Shown here: piece after piece, positions 52,508 to 61,262 of the stretch
How the letters are laid out: every line of letters starts with the position of its first letter
Numbering within the stretch: position 1 is the stretch's first letter
NCBI GenBank assembly: GCA_013415865.1
Contig: CP058896.1
Span: 1,221,957 to 1,285,956, forward strand
Source of the DNA: Methanomassiliicoccales archaeon
GTDB lineage: Archaea; Thermoplasmatota; Thermoplasmata; Methanomassiliicoccales; UBA472
Direction: 5' to 3'
DNA length: 64,000 nt
Notes under the pieces: generated by a model
Seen by the model: the letters and a program-made list of their open reading frames with translations, nothing else
What the model was told of the DNA's origin: nothing
Databases searched by the model: none
Program-made: the position numbers and the translations under genes

Positions 52508-53530
52508 TCATTCCAGGACCTTGAAGTCCACAACGAGGTGCACCTTGCAGGGGGCATACGACTTCACCTCCTGTACCGAGACCACCTCGTATCTTCGCCC
52601 ATCACAAGCCTTCGCGATCGCATCCAACAGTTTCTTTGGCGACTCCTCGATGCCCGCGACATCATGGTAATGGACGATACCATTGGGCCTGACGATCTCC
52701 AGGGCCTTTGGCAGATACTCTTCGGTACTGCCAACATACCCCATCACTACCCTGTCGGCGATCGCCTTTCCAGGTAGGTCCCTGTTGTCCCCCAAGAACG
52801 GCTCTACGACATCTTCCAATCGGTTCAACCTTATGTTCTCTATCAGATAATGGTAAGAGTCAGGATTTATCTCGCAGGCTATCACCTTCTTCGCTTTTGC
52901 CTTCTTCGCGAGGGGCATCGTGAAATATCCTATGCCCGCGAACATGTCGACGACGGTCTCTCCCCTGCAGTCCAGCCTGGCCATCCTGCTCTTCTCCTTC
53001 AGGTTCCCAGATGAGAACATGACCTTCATCGGGTCGAGCTTATAGAGCACCCCTCCTTCCTTATGCACGGTCTCGGTATCTTTTCCATATATGAGCTGGA
53101 CGTTGGGTCTTCTGAAGGGGCCGGCTATCACCCCCACCTCATTGAGCACGGCCTTCGCTCTGAGCTCCTTTGCATAGGCCGCACCGATCCTCGGGGCATC
53201 ATGCCAGAGCTCCTTTGGAAGCTTTATTATGACAACATCGCCGAGGCGTTCCCATTTATGCGGTAACAACCGTTCCAGGTCCGATGGCAGGGCAAGGGCC
53301 TTTTTTATCGCCGGGAACGGCTCCCTGAAGACCGTCCGGCCAGGAGGATGCATGTCCACGACCTCGTATCTCTCTGCGAACCGATCATCATCTGAAGGAG
53401 GGTTTTTGATGGGGATGTAGATGAATTGGCCGTCATCGAGCATTTTCTTCTCCTTCACGACGAGCCCCTTTCGGTTCAAGGCATATCTCACTGCCTCGCC
53501 CTCCCCCTTCGGCACTTTAAGACATATCAT
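52508..53530 (-). CDS. taw2: tRNA wyosine biosynthesis aminocarboxypropyltransferase Taw2
   Basis: A 340-residue Trm5/Taw2-family Rossmann protein. The SAM motif VVDMFAGIGYFTMPLAKKAK, the following ACEINPDSYHYLIENIRLN, and DRVVMGYVGSTEEYLPKAL with IVHYHDVAG fit Taw2 rather than the m1G37 methyltransferase Trm5. Taw2 moves the aminocarboxypropyl group of SAM to 4-demethylwyosine at position 37 of tRNA-Phe. The N-terminal domain (about 1-90) is present. Its start lies inside the end of the geranylgeranyl reductase gene (14-base overlap). Confidence 0.88.
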   Translation of the reverse strand: MICLKVPKGEGEAVRYALNRKGLVVKEKKMLDDGQFIYIPIKNPPSDDDRFAERYEVVDMHPPGRTVFREPFPAIKKALALPSDLERLLPHKWERLGDVVIIKLPKELWHDAPRIGAAYAKELRAKAVLNEVGVIAGPFRRPNVQLIYGKDTETVHKEGGVLYKLDPMKVMFSSGNLKEKSRMARLDCRGETVVDMFAGIGYFTMPLAKKAKAKKVIACEINPDSYHYLIENIRLNRLEDVVEPFLGDNRDLPGKAIADRVVMGYVGSTEEYLPKALEIVRPNGIVHYHDVAGIEESPKKLLDAIAKACDGRRYEVVSVQEVKSYAPCKVHLVVDFKVLE

Positions 53531-54695
53531 CCCTTCTCCTCCTCGGAAGGAACGAGGTGATAAGGTCCGGCGAGAACCTTATCAGACCTGGTGCGGCCCT
53601 GAGCACGCTCTTGGCGATCGCCGTCGGCCTGTCTATATCCCCTTTGGACAAAGCGGCCCTGCATCTCTCAGTGTCAAGGACAGCTCCGACCTCGTTGAGC
53701 GTGCCATCGTCCATGCCAACATATGTTTTCCTCACTATCATCCCACGGTCGAGCTCTTTGCCGAAATCCCTCTTCCAGCGGGCCTCGTACTCCCGCAAGG
53801 TCTTTGAACTGCAGTCCTCTCCTAAGATGGCCTTTCTTATCACATCCCCGGCGATCGACGCCGCCGTGAGGCCTGTGAATAGGCCCCCCCCGCTCAATGG
53901 CTTCGCCTGCCCCGCCGCGTCGCCGACGATGAGCACATTGTCATCGAAGGTCTTTTTCGAATGGCCTATCGGTATGATCCCTGAATAGGACCTGATCCTT
54001 TTCGCACCTTCAAGACCGTTCATCTTCAGGAGCGGTAGGAGGTAAGGATAGGGGCTCTCCCCCTTCTTGGAGATGCAAAGCCCGACCCTCATGAAATCCC
54101 CGCAGGGGATGGACCATGCAAAGAAACCGGGCGCCACCTTGTTCCCCACCCAAACATCGACAGAGCTGTTGTCCTCAGGTATCTTGGAGATATCGACCTG
54201 TATCCCTCGGACGGTCTCCTGCGGCGATGGAAGGCCGACCGCCCTTCCGAACGTCGACCTATAGCCGTCCGCCCCTACGCCGATCATGCAGTCGAAGACC
54301 TTGGAGGAGGCCGTTCTCAAGGAAATGCCTTTGTCCGTCCTGCAATACGATGAGAACCTTTCTCCAGTATGTAGCTCGGCCCCGACGGCCAAGGCCATTT
54401 CAAGGCATCTCTCGTCGAACCGCCTCCGCTCGACGACGCAGGCCTTGACCTCGTCCCCCAACAGGTCCAACCTACGGCCATCTGGGAAATGTATGTGTGC
54501 ACCATATATCTTATTGAGCACATGGACGCCGCCCACCATATCCACGACCCTTGGGGATACCAGGCCCGCGCATTGCTCTGGCACTCCGGTCCTTTCATGC
54601 TCTTCCAATATCTTTACAGAAAACCCCTTACCGATGGCAGCCGCCGTCATGCAGCCGACGGGCCCCCCGCCCACGATCACGACGTCAGCGCGCAT
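53517..54695 (-). CDS. Geranylgeranyl reductase family flavoprotein
   Basis: A 392-residue FAD protein. It begins VVIVGGGPVGCMTAAAIGKG, the dinucleotide fold, with GVPEQCAGLVSPRVVD holding the Cys near the flavin, APGFFAWSIPCGD in the middle and the second FAD motif VLIVGDAAGQAKPLSGGGLF. This is the archaeal geranylgeranyl reductase group, which saturates the isoprenoid chains of membrane lipids or of quinone and dolichol precursors. The exact substrate cannot be told by sequence. Overlaps the start of taw2, so the pair is likely cotranscribed. Confidence 0.9.
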   Translation of the reverse strand: MRADVVIVGGGPVGCMTAAAIGKGFSVKILEEHERTGVPEQCAGLVSPRVVDMVGGVHVLNKIYGAHIHFPDGRRLDLLGDEVKACVVERRRFDERCLEMALAVGAELHTGERFSSYCRTDKGISLRTASSKVFDCMIGVGADGYRSTFGRAVGLPSPQETVRGIQVDISKIPEDNSSVDVWVGNKVAPGFFAWSIPCGDFMRVGLCISKKGESPYPYLLPLLKMNGLEGAKRIRSYSGIIPIGHSKKTFDDNVLIVGDAAGQAKPLSGGGLFTGLTAASIAGDVIRKAILGEDCSSKTLREYEARWKRDFGKELDRGMIVRKTYVGMDDGTLNEVGAVLDTERCRAALSKGDIDRPTAIAKSVLRAAPGLIRFSPDLITSFLPRRRRDDMS

Positions 54696-54739
54696 GGACC
54701 CAAACCCCCTCTGGGATATCTCAGGATCAAGAGCAGATC

Positions 54740-55387
54740 CTATTTTTTGGAGACCTTCTCCCAGTCCTTCAGGAACCTCTCTATCCCGATGTCGGTCAAG
54801 GGGTGCCTGAACATCTTCTTCAGCACATCGTATGGGATGGTTGCCACATGGGCCCCCATCCTTGCGGACTCTGTCACATGGACCGGGTCCCTGACGCTGG
54901 CAACGATGACCTCGGTCGGAAACTCATAATTACCGAATATGTCCAAGATCTCTGCGATCAGGTCCATCCCGTTCTGACCTATATCGTCGAGACGGCCGAC
55001 GAAAGGGGACACATATGCGGCCCCTGCCTTTGCGGCCAACAACGCCTGGTTGGCGCTGAAGATGAGCGTCACATTTACTTTTATCCCCTCGGAGGAGAGC
55101 ACCTTCGTGGCCTTTAGGCCCTCCTCGTTCATAGGGACCTTGACCACGATGTTCTTATGGACCTTGGCGAGCTTGCGCCCCTCCTCGACTATGTCCTCTG
55201 CCTTCGTGCTGACCGCCTCAACGCTGATCGGTCCGTCAACTATCTCACAGATCTCCTTCACGAGCTTTGAGAAGTCCTTGTTCTCCTTCGCGACGAGCGA
55301 TGGGTTCGTGGTCACGCCGTCAAGTATGCCCCAGCTGTTGACTTCCTTGATCTGTTCGATGTTGGCCGTATCTATGAAGATCTTCAT
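54740..55387 (-). CDS. Transaldolase-like protein (TalC/MipB type)
   Basis: A 215-residue aldolase of the small transaldolase/fructose-6-phosphate aldolase group. [20 protein letters not shown] opens it, [12 protein letters not shown] follows, the Schiff-base Lys is in NIVVKVPM, and [16 protein letters not shown] and [14 protein letters not shown] are typical. With split transketolase next to it, a transaldolase role in pentose formation is more likely than fructose-6-phosphate aldolase activity. Its ATG overlaps the transketolase stop as ATGA. Confidence 0.93.
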   Translation of the reverse strand: MKIFIDTANIEQIKEVNSWGILDGVTTNPSLVAKENKDFSKLVKEICEIVDGPISVEAVSTKAEDIVEEGRKLAKVHKNIVVKVPMNEEGLKATKVLSSEGIKVNVTLIFSANQALLAAKAGAAYVSPFVGRLDDIGQNGMDLIAEILDIFGNYEFPTEVIVASVRDPVHVTESARMGAHVATIPYDVLKKMFRHPLTDIGIERFLKDWEKVSKK

Positions 55388-56331
55388 CTGTCACGCCTCC
55401 TAATGGCTTCCTTTGCCGCTTGGACAACGCTCTCCGCGGTCAGTCCATATTTCATCATGAGCTCCTCGCTCTCACCGGACTCGCCGAACATATCGTCCAT
55501 CCCGACGATGTGGACAGGTACAGATATCTTGTCAGCGAGATATGTGGCGACCGCTGAACCGGCACCGGTGAGCTTGTTGTGCTCCTCTGCCACGACTATC
55601 GCCCCGGTCTCCTTCGCTGCCTTTATGAGCATCTCCCCGTCCAAAGGCTTGATCGTGCTCAGGTTGAGCACCCTTGGTGAGACCCCCTCTTTTGCCAGCA
55701 TATCGGCCGCATCAAGGCAGGCCGCCAGCATCTGGCCGGTACCGATCAATGTTACGTCGTTGCCATCTCTTACGGTCTGGACCTTTCCGATCCTGAACTC
55801 CGTCGAGCCCTCCGTCACCACAGGGACCTCAGAGCGCCCCATCCGTACATAGCATGGGCCCTTGAAATCCGCTACCGCCATGACGGCCCTATACGTCTCA
55901 GGAGCATCGGCCGGGACCACCACCGTCATGTTCGGTATGGTCCTCATCAGGGCGATGTCCTCCATGGTCTGATGCGATGCCCCGTCCGGACCCACCGAGA
56001 TCCCTGCATGCGTCGCGACTATCTTGACATTGAGCTTGGGATAGGCGATAGATTGCCTGATCTGGTCAAGACACCTCCCTGTTGCAAACACGGCAAAGCT
56101 GGAGGCAAATACCGTCTTTCCCGCTGATGCGAGGCCAGCAGCGGTACCTATCATGTTCTGCTCCGCGATGCCGCAATTGAAGAACCTCTCAGGAAAGGCC
56201 TTTGCGAACTTGCTGGTCCTTGTCGACCCAGAAAGGTCCGAATCGAGGACGACGACGTCCTCCCTGATCTTACCAAGGTCGACGAGGGCCCGACCATATT
56301 CTTTCCTTTGGGCGATCATCTGACGCTTCAA
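55384..56331 (-). CDS. Transketolase, C-terminal subunit
   Basis: A 315-residue protein covering the pyrimidine-binding and C-terminal domains: [23 protein letters not shown] has the catalytic Glu, [20 protein letters not shown] and [13 protein letters not shown] follow. Archaeal transketolase is often split like this. The TTG at 56331 overlaps the upstream stop (TTGA) and stands five bases after GGGGGAG; an ATG four codons later is possible but has no such ribosome site. Coupled to the transaldolase-like gene downstream. Confidence 0.94.
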   Translation of the reverse strand: MKRQMIAQRKEYGRALVDLGKIREDVVVLDSDLSGSTRTSKFAKAFPERFFNCGIAEQNMIGTAAGLASAGKTVFASSFAVFATGRCLDQIRQSIAYPKLNVKIVATHAGISVGPDGASHQTMEDIALMRTIPNMTVVVPADAPETYRAVMAVADFKGPCYVRMGRSEVPVVTEGSTEFRIGKVQTVRDGNDVTLIGTGQMLAACLDAADMLAKEGVSPRVLNLSTIKPLDGEMLIKAAKETGAIVVAEEHNKLTGAGSAVATYLADKISVPVHIVGMDDMFGESGESEELMMKYGLTAESVVQAAKEAIRRRDR

Positions 56332-57164
56332 TCTATCTCCCCCAGCTCACGCAGCGCCCTTTCGGTCTCTTCCTTATTGGTGGATTTTCCATGGAATGCC
56401 ACATTGTTCTCCATGAACGAAACGCCCTTGCCCTTCACGGTCTTGGCTATGATGACAGATGGCCGGCCTTTATGCGCCTTAGCCCTCTCAAGTGCCTCAA
56501 GGACCATCCTCATGTTGTTCCCATCGATCTCGATCACATTCCATCCGAAGGCCCGCCATTTGTCGTTCAGAGGCTCCAATGCCATGACCTTTTCGGTCGG
56601 GCCGTCGATCTGCAGGCCGTTCCTGTCGACGATGCAGGTGATGTTGTCAATCTTATAATGAGATGCGAACATCGCGGCCTCCCAGATCTGGCCCTCCTGC
56701 ATCTCGCCGTCCCCGCAGAGGCAGAAGACGTGATATGGGAGCTTATCCAAACGGGCGGCCAGTGCCATCCCGTTCGCGATGCTCAGCCCCTGTCCCAACG
56801 ACCCTGTGGACATCTCGACCCCGGGGGTCTTGGTCCTGCATGGGTGCCCCTGAAGCCTGCAGGAGACCTTCCTTAGGGTGACGAGCTCATCCACAGGGAA
56901 GTATCCGGACTCGGCGAGCGCGGCATAATATACAGGCGCACAGTGCCCTTTTGAGAGGACGAACCTGTCCCTTTCAGGCCAGTCCTTGTTCTTTGGATCG
57001 TGGCGCATGAACTTGAAGAAAAGCGCGGTCACGATGTCGGCAGACGACAGCGAGCCACCAGGGTGGCCGGAGCCGGCCTGGAAGGTCATCTTGATGACAT
57101 GCCGGCGGAGAAGATTGGCTTTGCTCTCCAGCATCTTGATGGTCTCTTCGTCGAAGGAGGACAA
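56328..57164 (-). CDS. Transketolase, N-terminal subunit
   Basis: A protein of about 278 residues, the thiamine diphosphate-binding half. KMTFQAGSGHPGGSLSSADI, RDRFVLSKGHCAPVYYAALA, STGSLGQGLSIANGMALAAR and CGDGEMQEGQIWEAA with the ThDP motif are all present. No ATG precedes the conserved start closely; a TTG at 57164, seven bases after GAGGTG, is the best reading, while an ATG at 57134 and much earlier codons are alternatives. It heads the transketolase-transaldolase gene set. Confidence 0.92.
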   Translation of the reverse strand: MSSFDEETIKMLESKANLLRRHVIKMTFQAGSGHPGGSLSSADIVTALFFKFMRHDPKNKDWPERDRFVLSKGHCAPVYYAALAESGYFPVDELVTLRKVSCRLQGHPCRTKTPGVEMSTGSLGQGLSIANGMALAARLDKLPYHVFCLCGDGEMQEGQIWEAAMFASHYKIDNITCIVDRNGLQIDGPTEKVMALEPLNDKWRAFGWNVIEIDGNNMRMVLEALERAKAHKGRPSVIIAKTVKGKGVSFMENNVAFHGKSTNKEETERALRELGEID

Positions 57165-57284
57165 CAAACAACACCTCTGAGGATGGGGTGAGACAATAAT
57201 CAGGTTACGATTAAATAGCTTTTGGAGCAACCCTGGCGGTCTCCAGGGATGACTTAAAGAGCACAAAACCCATTGACACTCTTC
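57165..57284. promoter_or_regulatory. Divergent promoter region, transketolase and HD protein
   Basis: A 120-base spacer between divergent starts. GACTTAAAGAG at 57250-57260 fits a TATA box for the HD gene (start of transcription close to the ATG at 57285). On the minus strand AGCTATTTAATCG near 57210-57222 suits the transketolase gene. CCCTGGCGGTCTCCAGGG near 57231-57248 is an inverted repeat (CCCTGG/CCAGGG) that lies between the two boxes. Confidence 0.45.
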
Positions 57285-58061
57285 ATGGCCATCTGCGTCG
57301 AGCCCACGCACAAGGGCAACGAGCGACTTTGCAAAGTAGTCGACAGGATGAACTCAGACATCGAGATCAGGACCCTCTGGCGGGCGTCAAACATCACAGC
57401 GATCGACCGCCTAGGATATAACGACCACGGGCCGACGCACATCCGCATCGTGACGAAGACGGCCCTGAAGATGCTGGACCTTCTCATCGAGGCGGGGATG
57501 CAACCGAGCGTAGTCAAGGACTACAAGCTGACGGAGCAGGATGCCGAGGTCATTGTAGTGCTCGCTGCGGCATTGCACGACATCGGTCATGCCGTCCACC
57601 GCGACAAACATGAGGAGTACTCGATATCGATGGCGCCTCAGATAATCAGACGTTTGCTCGAAGGCATCTACGATGAGGAGAAGGCGGCGATCATGATGGC
57701 CGAGATCCTTCACGCGATAATCGCACACAGGGAGGATGTCCTGCCTTTGACATTGGAGGCAGGCGTGGTCAGAGTGGCCGACGCGCTCGACATGGAGAAG
57801 GGAAGGGCGAGGATACCGTTCCAGGCCGGCAAGGTGAACATACACTCAGTCTCGGCGCTGGCCATAGACAAGGTCCGCGTCAAGAAAGGAACGGAGAGGC
57901 CGATCCTCGTCGAGATAGAGATGAGCAACTCCGCGGGCATATTCCAGATAGACGAGCTGCTTAGGGACAAGGTCGAAAAATCAGGCATCAGGGACAAGAT
58001 CACTATCGTGGTCCACGTCCCGAAGGAAGAGAAGAGGATCATCGAGCGTCTGGAGCTTTAA
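57285..58061 (+). CDS. HD-domain phosphohydrolase
   Basis: A 258-residue HD-superfamily protein. The metal ligands are in GYNDHGPTHIRIV (His), AAALHDIGHAVHR (the HD pair) and a later HAIIAHRED and VRVADALDMEKGR (Asp). This spacing matches archaeal HD phosphohydrolases of the COG1418 kind. A nucleotide or cyclic-nucleotide substrate is likely, but not shown. The ATG at 57285 is near-leaderless; a TTG four codons upstream is less likely. Its stop overlaps the PCNA stop by four bases. Confidence 0.88.
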   Translation: MAICVEPTHKGNERLCKVVDRMNSDIEIRTLWRASNITAIDRLGYNDHGPTHIRIVTKTALKMLDLLIEAGMQPSVVKDYKLTEQDAEVIVVLAAALHDIGHAVHRDKHEEYSISMAPQIIRRLLEGIYDEEKAAIMMAEILHAIIAHREDVLPLTLEAGVVRVADALDMEKGRARIPFQAGKVNIHSVSALAIDKVRVKKGTERPILVEIEMSNSAGIFQIDELLRDKVEKSGIRDKITIVVHVPKEEKRIIERLEL

Positions 58062-58795
58062 TCGTTCTCGATGCGCGGGGCCAGAAGGTATTTCACCTTT
58101 CCCTTTCCGCCGGCGATCTCGAAGTCCAGCTTGACCGGTAGGTCATTGCCGAGGTTGATCGAGACGACCGTTCCAAGCGGGATCGCCCTGATCATGTTCG
58201 AGAAGTAGTCCATCGGGAACAGGCTGCGTATGGAGTCTTTACAGTCCAGAGAGACAAGAAGGTCCTTTGGCAGCTTAAGGCTGACGAGGTCGGTGTCCCC
58301 CTCCGAAATGAGCTCGAACCCGTCGGGGCTGGCATTCAGGGATATGTGGTCGGATATGCTCTCAGCGGCCTTTATGCCTCTCTGTAGCTCTTCGATGTTC
58401 ACGCTAAGCTTGCCAGGCAGGGTGAGGTTCGGGACCTTCGGGTCCGACATGCCTTCGGTCGATACGAGGTTCATCCTCCTCGTGATGTTGCCGACGGAGA
58501 TGACCAGGCGGTTGCGCTCCTCATCCTGTCTCATCTCTATCAGATCTCCTGCCTTGGAGAGCCTTAGAACGTCCCTGAGCTTGTCAAGGTCGAGACCCAG
58601 CTCGGTGTCGTTGGCGGAGTATTGCTCGAACGCCGCCTTGTCCAGGTGAAGGTCGATCATCGCGACATGCGCGGGGTCGACGGCCTTGAGAGAGACACCG
58701 TTCGCGTCGATCATGAACTTGGCCTCATCGATGAGAGTTGAAACAACATCCACGACGCACTTGAGCGTCTCGGACTTGAGCTTTGCTTGGAACAT
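58058..58795 (-). CDS. pcn: Replication sliding clamp PCNA
   Basis: A 245-residue clamp subunit with two similar halves. FQAKLKSETLKCVVDVVSTL, the central SVGNITRRMNLVSTEG, VPNLTLPGKLSVNIEELQRG and the end VKYLLAPRIEND, with the typical LAPRI tail, are visible. It forms a ring around DNA for polymerase, ligase and FEN1. A single pcn gene is seen. It lies downstream of the TFS gene on the same strand with an 83-base gap. Confidence 0.97.
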   Translation of the reverse strand: MFQAKLKSETLKCVVDVVSTLIDEAKFMIDANGVSLKAVDPAHVAMIDLHLDKAAFEQYSANDTELGLDLDKLRDVLRLSKAGDLIEMRQDEERNRLVISVGNITRRMNLVSTEGMSDPKVPNLTLPGKLSVNIEELQRGIKAAESISDHISLNASPDGFELISEGDTDLVSLKLPKDLLVSLDCKDSIRSLFPMDYFSNMIRAIPLGTVVSINLGNDLPVKLDFEIAGGKGKVKYLLAPRIEND

Positions 58796-58878
58796 TGGCT
58801 CCCCTTTTCCTAGCTGTAATGGTCTAGGATATTATAAGCCTTGCATTGAAAGTAGGCGATCCCAGCGACCGCCCCGCC

Positions 58879-59193
58879 TCAATATTCGCGCCAGGAGTGT
58901 TGGCACTTCACACAGCGATATATCTTCGTCTCAGGCTCATCGGCGGCGCGGGTCTGCCTCAGGACCCAGAACGCCTCATTATGTCCACATTTTGGGCACT
59001 CGACCTTGGTCTTTGGAAGTGTGGCCGCGTTGGCCTCGATCACCGTCATCTCTTTATTCGTCTTTGTGATGGTTATGCACTCCTTCTTGTTCTCGTCACA
59101 GTCAAGCTTCTGCTCGCACTTGCTGCATGATAGAACGCGCTTCCCCTCGACCTGACGCGGGAACATCAAGGATTTGCACTTGGGACAGAACAT
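58879..59193 (-). CDS. Transcription factor S (TFS)
   Basis: A 104-residue protein with two zinc ribbons: CPKC with CSKC in the N-terminal Rpb9-like ribbon, and ECPKCGHNEAFW with RCVKCQHSW in the C-terminal TFIIS-like ribbon. The acidic hairpin residues are in TRAADEPETK, so it should stimulate transcript cleavage by arrested RNA polymerase. Length and both ribbons match archaeal TFS. Tandem with PCNA. Confidence 0.95.
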   Translation of the reverse strand: MFCPKCKSLMFPRQVEGKRVLSCSKCEQKLDCDENKKECITITKTNKEMTVIEANAATLPKTKVECPKCGHNEAFWVLRQTRAADEPETKIYRCVKCQHSWREY

Positions 59194-59269
59194 CTTTCAA
59201 TCGCCTTGCGGCTAAAAAAAGGATTTAATATTAATACTCTTCCAACCGACGACACGATGATGACAGATC

Positions 59270-60139
59270 TCAAAGCCATCTCCAGTCTCCCTTATCCTGC
59301 CTGCCTGGCCCGCTCCTTGCTCGGAACGTTCCTCTGGACCTGCTGTTCCTGGAGGCATTTACGTTCCTGTGGGACCGCGTCCTGATATCGGACCTTTCTA
59401 GCTGGGCCCTCTCGATGCCTCTTTCCACGGGGTCGGTCACCTCATCATCCTCTGCCACCGGTCTGAGGCTCTCAAAGCTCATGTTGGAGCTCCTAAGGGT
59501 CTTGCCCCTGTCCTTTGTCACGGTGAGCCTTGGGGCCTTCCTCGGTCTCCCCCCCATGTTGTGGAATGCAACCGTCATGTTGTTCCCACCATGCCTGGAC
59601 ACATATCCCATCTCGCTCCACGTCTGTGTGGCTATTGCACCTCCTATGTAGGCAAAGGCAATGGTCAGTATGTAGATGTCAAGATGGACCCCTGTGGAGA
59701 TCTGGATGGCACCGATATAATAATGCATGTACTGGTCAGCAAAATCGAAATACGGTCCGAAGATAGGAGCTATTGTGACCAACCACTCCTTCATCCCATC
59801 AGCGGTCCCCTCTTCGCCAGCCACCCCTGAATTGAGGACCATCGAGACGATCGTCACTGAGAGGAGCGCTATCAATGCTGCAAACACCCCTACCCACGCC
59901 TTCCCGGCCTTCCGGCCTGTTATATATCCTGCGATCATGGGACCGACGATCGGTAGCCACCAGAGCGCGAATGTCAGCACGAAGGCATATTTGACCGCTC
60001 CTAAAATGCTGTAAGGCGACTTATCCATTCTGTCCCGTTTAGGCCTCTTGTGGGATTCGGTTATGGTATAGACTCCGTTATCAAGAAGAGAACTCGTCAC
60101 CTCGTCTTCATCGGACCTACGTCTAAACCGCAATCCCAT
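59270..60139 (-). CDS. Membrane protein with basic C-terminal tail
   Basis: A 289-residue protein of unrecognised family. A charged N terminus precedes three or four hydrophobic helices (about 46-70, 78-105, 150-175). The last 90 residues are rich in Arg, Ser and Asn without hydrophobic stretches (SHRNVNASRNSRSRGTFRAR) and look disordered and nucleic-acid or membrane-surface binding. No signal for transport or catalysis is visible. It stands alone downstream of a TATA-poor spacer. Confidence 0.65.
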   Translation of the reverse strand: MGLRFRRRSDEDEVTSSLLDNGVYTITESHKRPKRDRMDKSPYSILGAVKYAFVLTFALWWLPIVGPMIAGYITGRKAGKAWVGVFAALIALLSVTIVSMVLNSGVAGEEGTADGMKEWLVTIAPIFGPYFDFADQYMHYYIGAIQISTGVHLDIYILTIAFAYIGGAIATQTWSEMGYVSRHGGNNMTVAFHNMGGRPRKAPRLTVTKDRGKTLRSSNMSFESLRPVAEDDEVTDPVERGIERAQLERSDIRTRSHRNVNASRNSRSRGTFRARSGPGRQDKGDWRWL

Positions 60140-60230
60140 CCCTCAAGTCGGACGAATGTCCGACATGAATATGGCGTCATTATTTATTAAGCCTTTCCTG
60201 ATAAAAGGATAACTATAGCTAATTAGCACA

Positions 60231-60596
60231 TCATTTCGGTACATAGCACCATAGATTATACCTCATCAAGGCATCCCTTGTGTTCTCAGGGGTGATCCTT
60301 TTTGGGTGGGTCTGGTGCTCTAATATCTCCTCATAGGGATATCCTATATATTCTGCTAAACGTTTAAGTCGCTCTGCTGGGAATGCCTGGTTGCCTAGGA
60401 GGATCTGGAGAACGCTCCAGCCTGGGTGGACCCGCGACCTGTAACCAAGCTCCCTGCCCAATCCGTTCAGGCTCCCAGCTTTTTCAAGGCCCTTGTTGAT
60501 GAGCATGACCCTGAAGCTGGAATTGAGCCATATCTTTGTCGTCTCCTCTTTCGGGGCGAATGGATTCCGCCTCAATGTACCTAGCTCGGTCACCAT
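60231..60596 (-). CDS. Putative HTH DNA-binding protein
   Basis: A 121-residue protein. The middle part, NKGLEKAGSLNGLGRELGYR followed by GWSVLQILLGNQAFPAERLK and AEYIGYPYEEIL, has the helix pattern of a Cro/XRE-like HTH, with the usual spacing of small residues. A short basic N terminus and a C-terminal segment (TRDALMRYNLW) flank it. I do not recognise a regulator family. It is not in an operon with either neighbour; spacers of 91 and 212 bases stand on each side. Confidence 0.6.
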   Translation of the reverse strand: MVTELGTLRRNPFAPKEETTKIWLNSSFRVMLINKGLEKAGSLNGLGRELGYRSRVHPGWSVLQILLGNQAFPAERLKRLAEYIGYPYEEILEHQTHPKRITPENTRDALMRYNLWCYVPK

Positions 60597-60808
60597 ATGA
60601 TTTACCTTATACAGGAATATTTATCATCTTCGCTGGTTGTTTTTAGAAAAATGGACGTTCTTCTAATGATAGGGGGCATGTTCTATACATATATCCAATC
60701 GACCCGGACCAGGAAATTCATTTTGGCATAAAGCCCCTGGCCAATGCCATATCGTCATATTAAGGACCACAAATGAAATATATGTTCCTAAAGGTAGCCT
60801 GATTGTCA

Positions 60809-61228
60809 ATGTCAACGTTCAGGGATCAGACGGTCATCGTCACCAAACATGAGGGGGATGTCATCAACATCACACCCTGGATGGCGGATAGGATCAAATC
60901 ATCTGGCCTGAGACAAGGAATTGCCTGCGTGATGGTCAGGCATTCCACGGCAGCGGTGGCGTTGATCGAGGACGAGCCTGGCCTGAAGGGCGACCTGATA
61001 AGGTCGCTCGACCGCATGATACCAAAAGATGCACCTTATGCACATAATGCCGCATGGGGCGATGGGAACGGCCATTCCCATATAAGGTCCACTATGCTGG
61101 GCCAATCTGTGACCTTTGCATTTGCTGAAGGAAGGCCAGACCTCGGGACATGGCAACAACTGGTGTTGATAGAGCTGGACAACAAAGGCAGGGAAAGGAC
61201 CATAACGGTCCAGCTTGTAGGTGAATGA
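60809..61228 (+). CDS. YjbQ (UPF0047) family protein
   Basis: A 139-residue protein with the YjbQ pattern: ITPWMADRIKSSGLRQGIAC, MVRHSTAAVALIEDEPGLKG, HIRSTMLGQSVTFAFAEGRP, GTWQQLVLIELDNKGRER. The family forms small beta-rich trimers of unclear role; a weak thiamine phosphate synthase activity has been described for some members. The ATG at 60809 is preferred over a TTG two codons earlier. Confidence 0.93.
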   Translation: MSTFRDQTVIVTKHEGDVINITPWMADRIKSSGLRQGIACVMVRHSTAAVALIEDEPGLKGDLIRSLDRMIPKDAPYAHNAAWGDGNGHSHIRSTMLGQSVTFAFAEGRPDLGTWQQLVLIELDNKGRERTITVQLVGE

Positions 61229-61262
61229 ATGAACCGTCCTAATCAATAATGAGGTATCCGAT

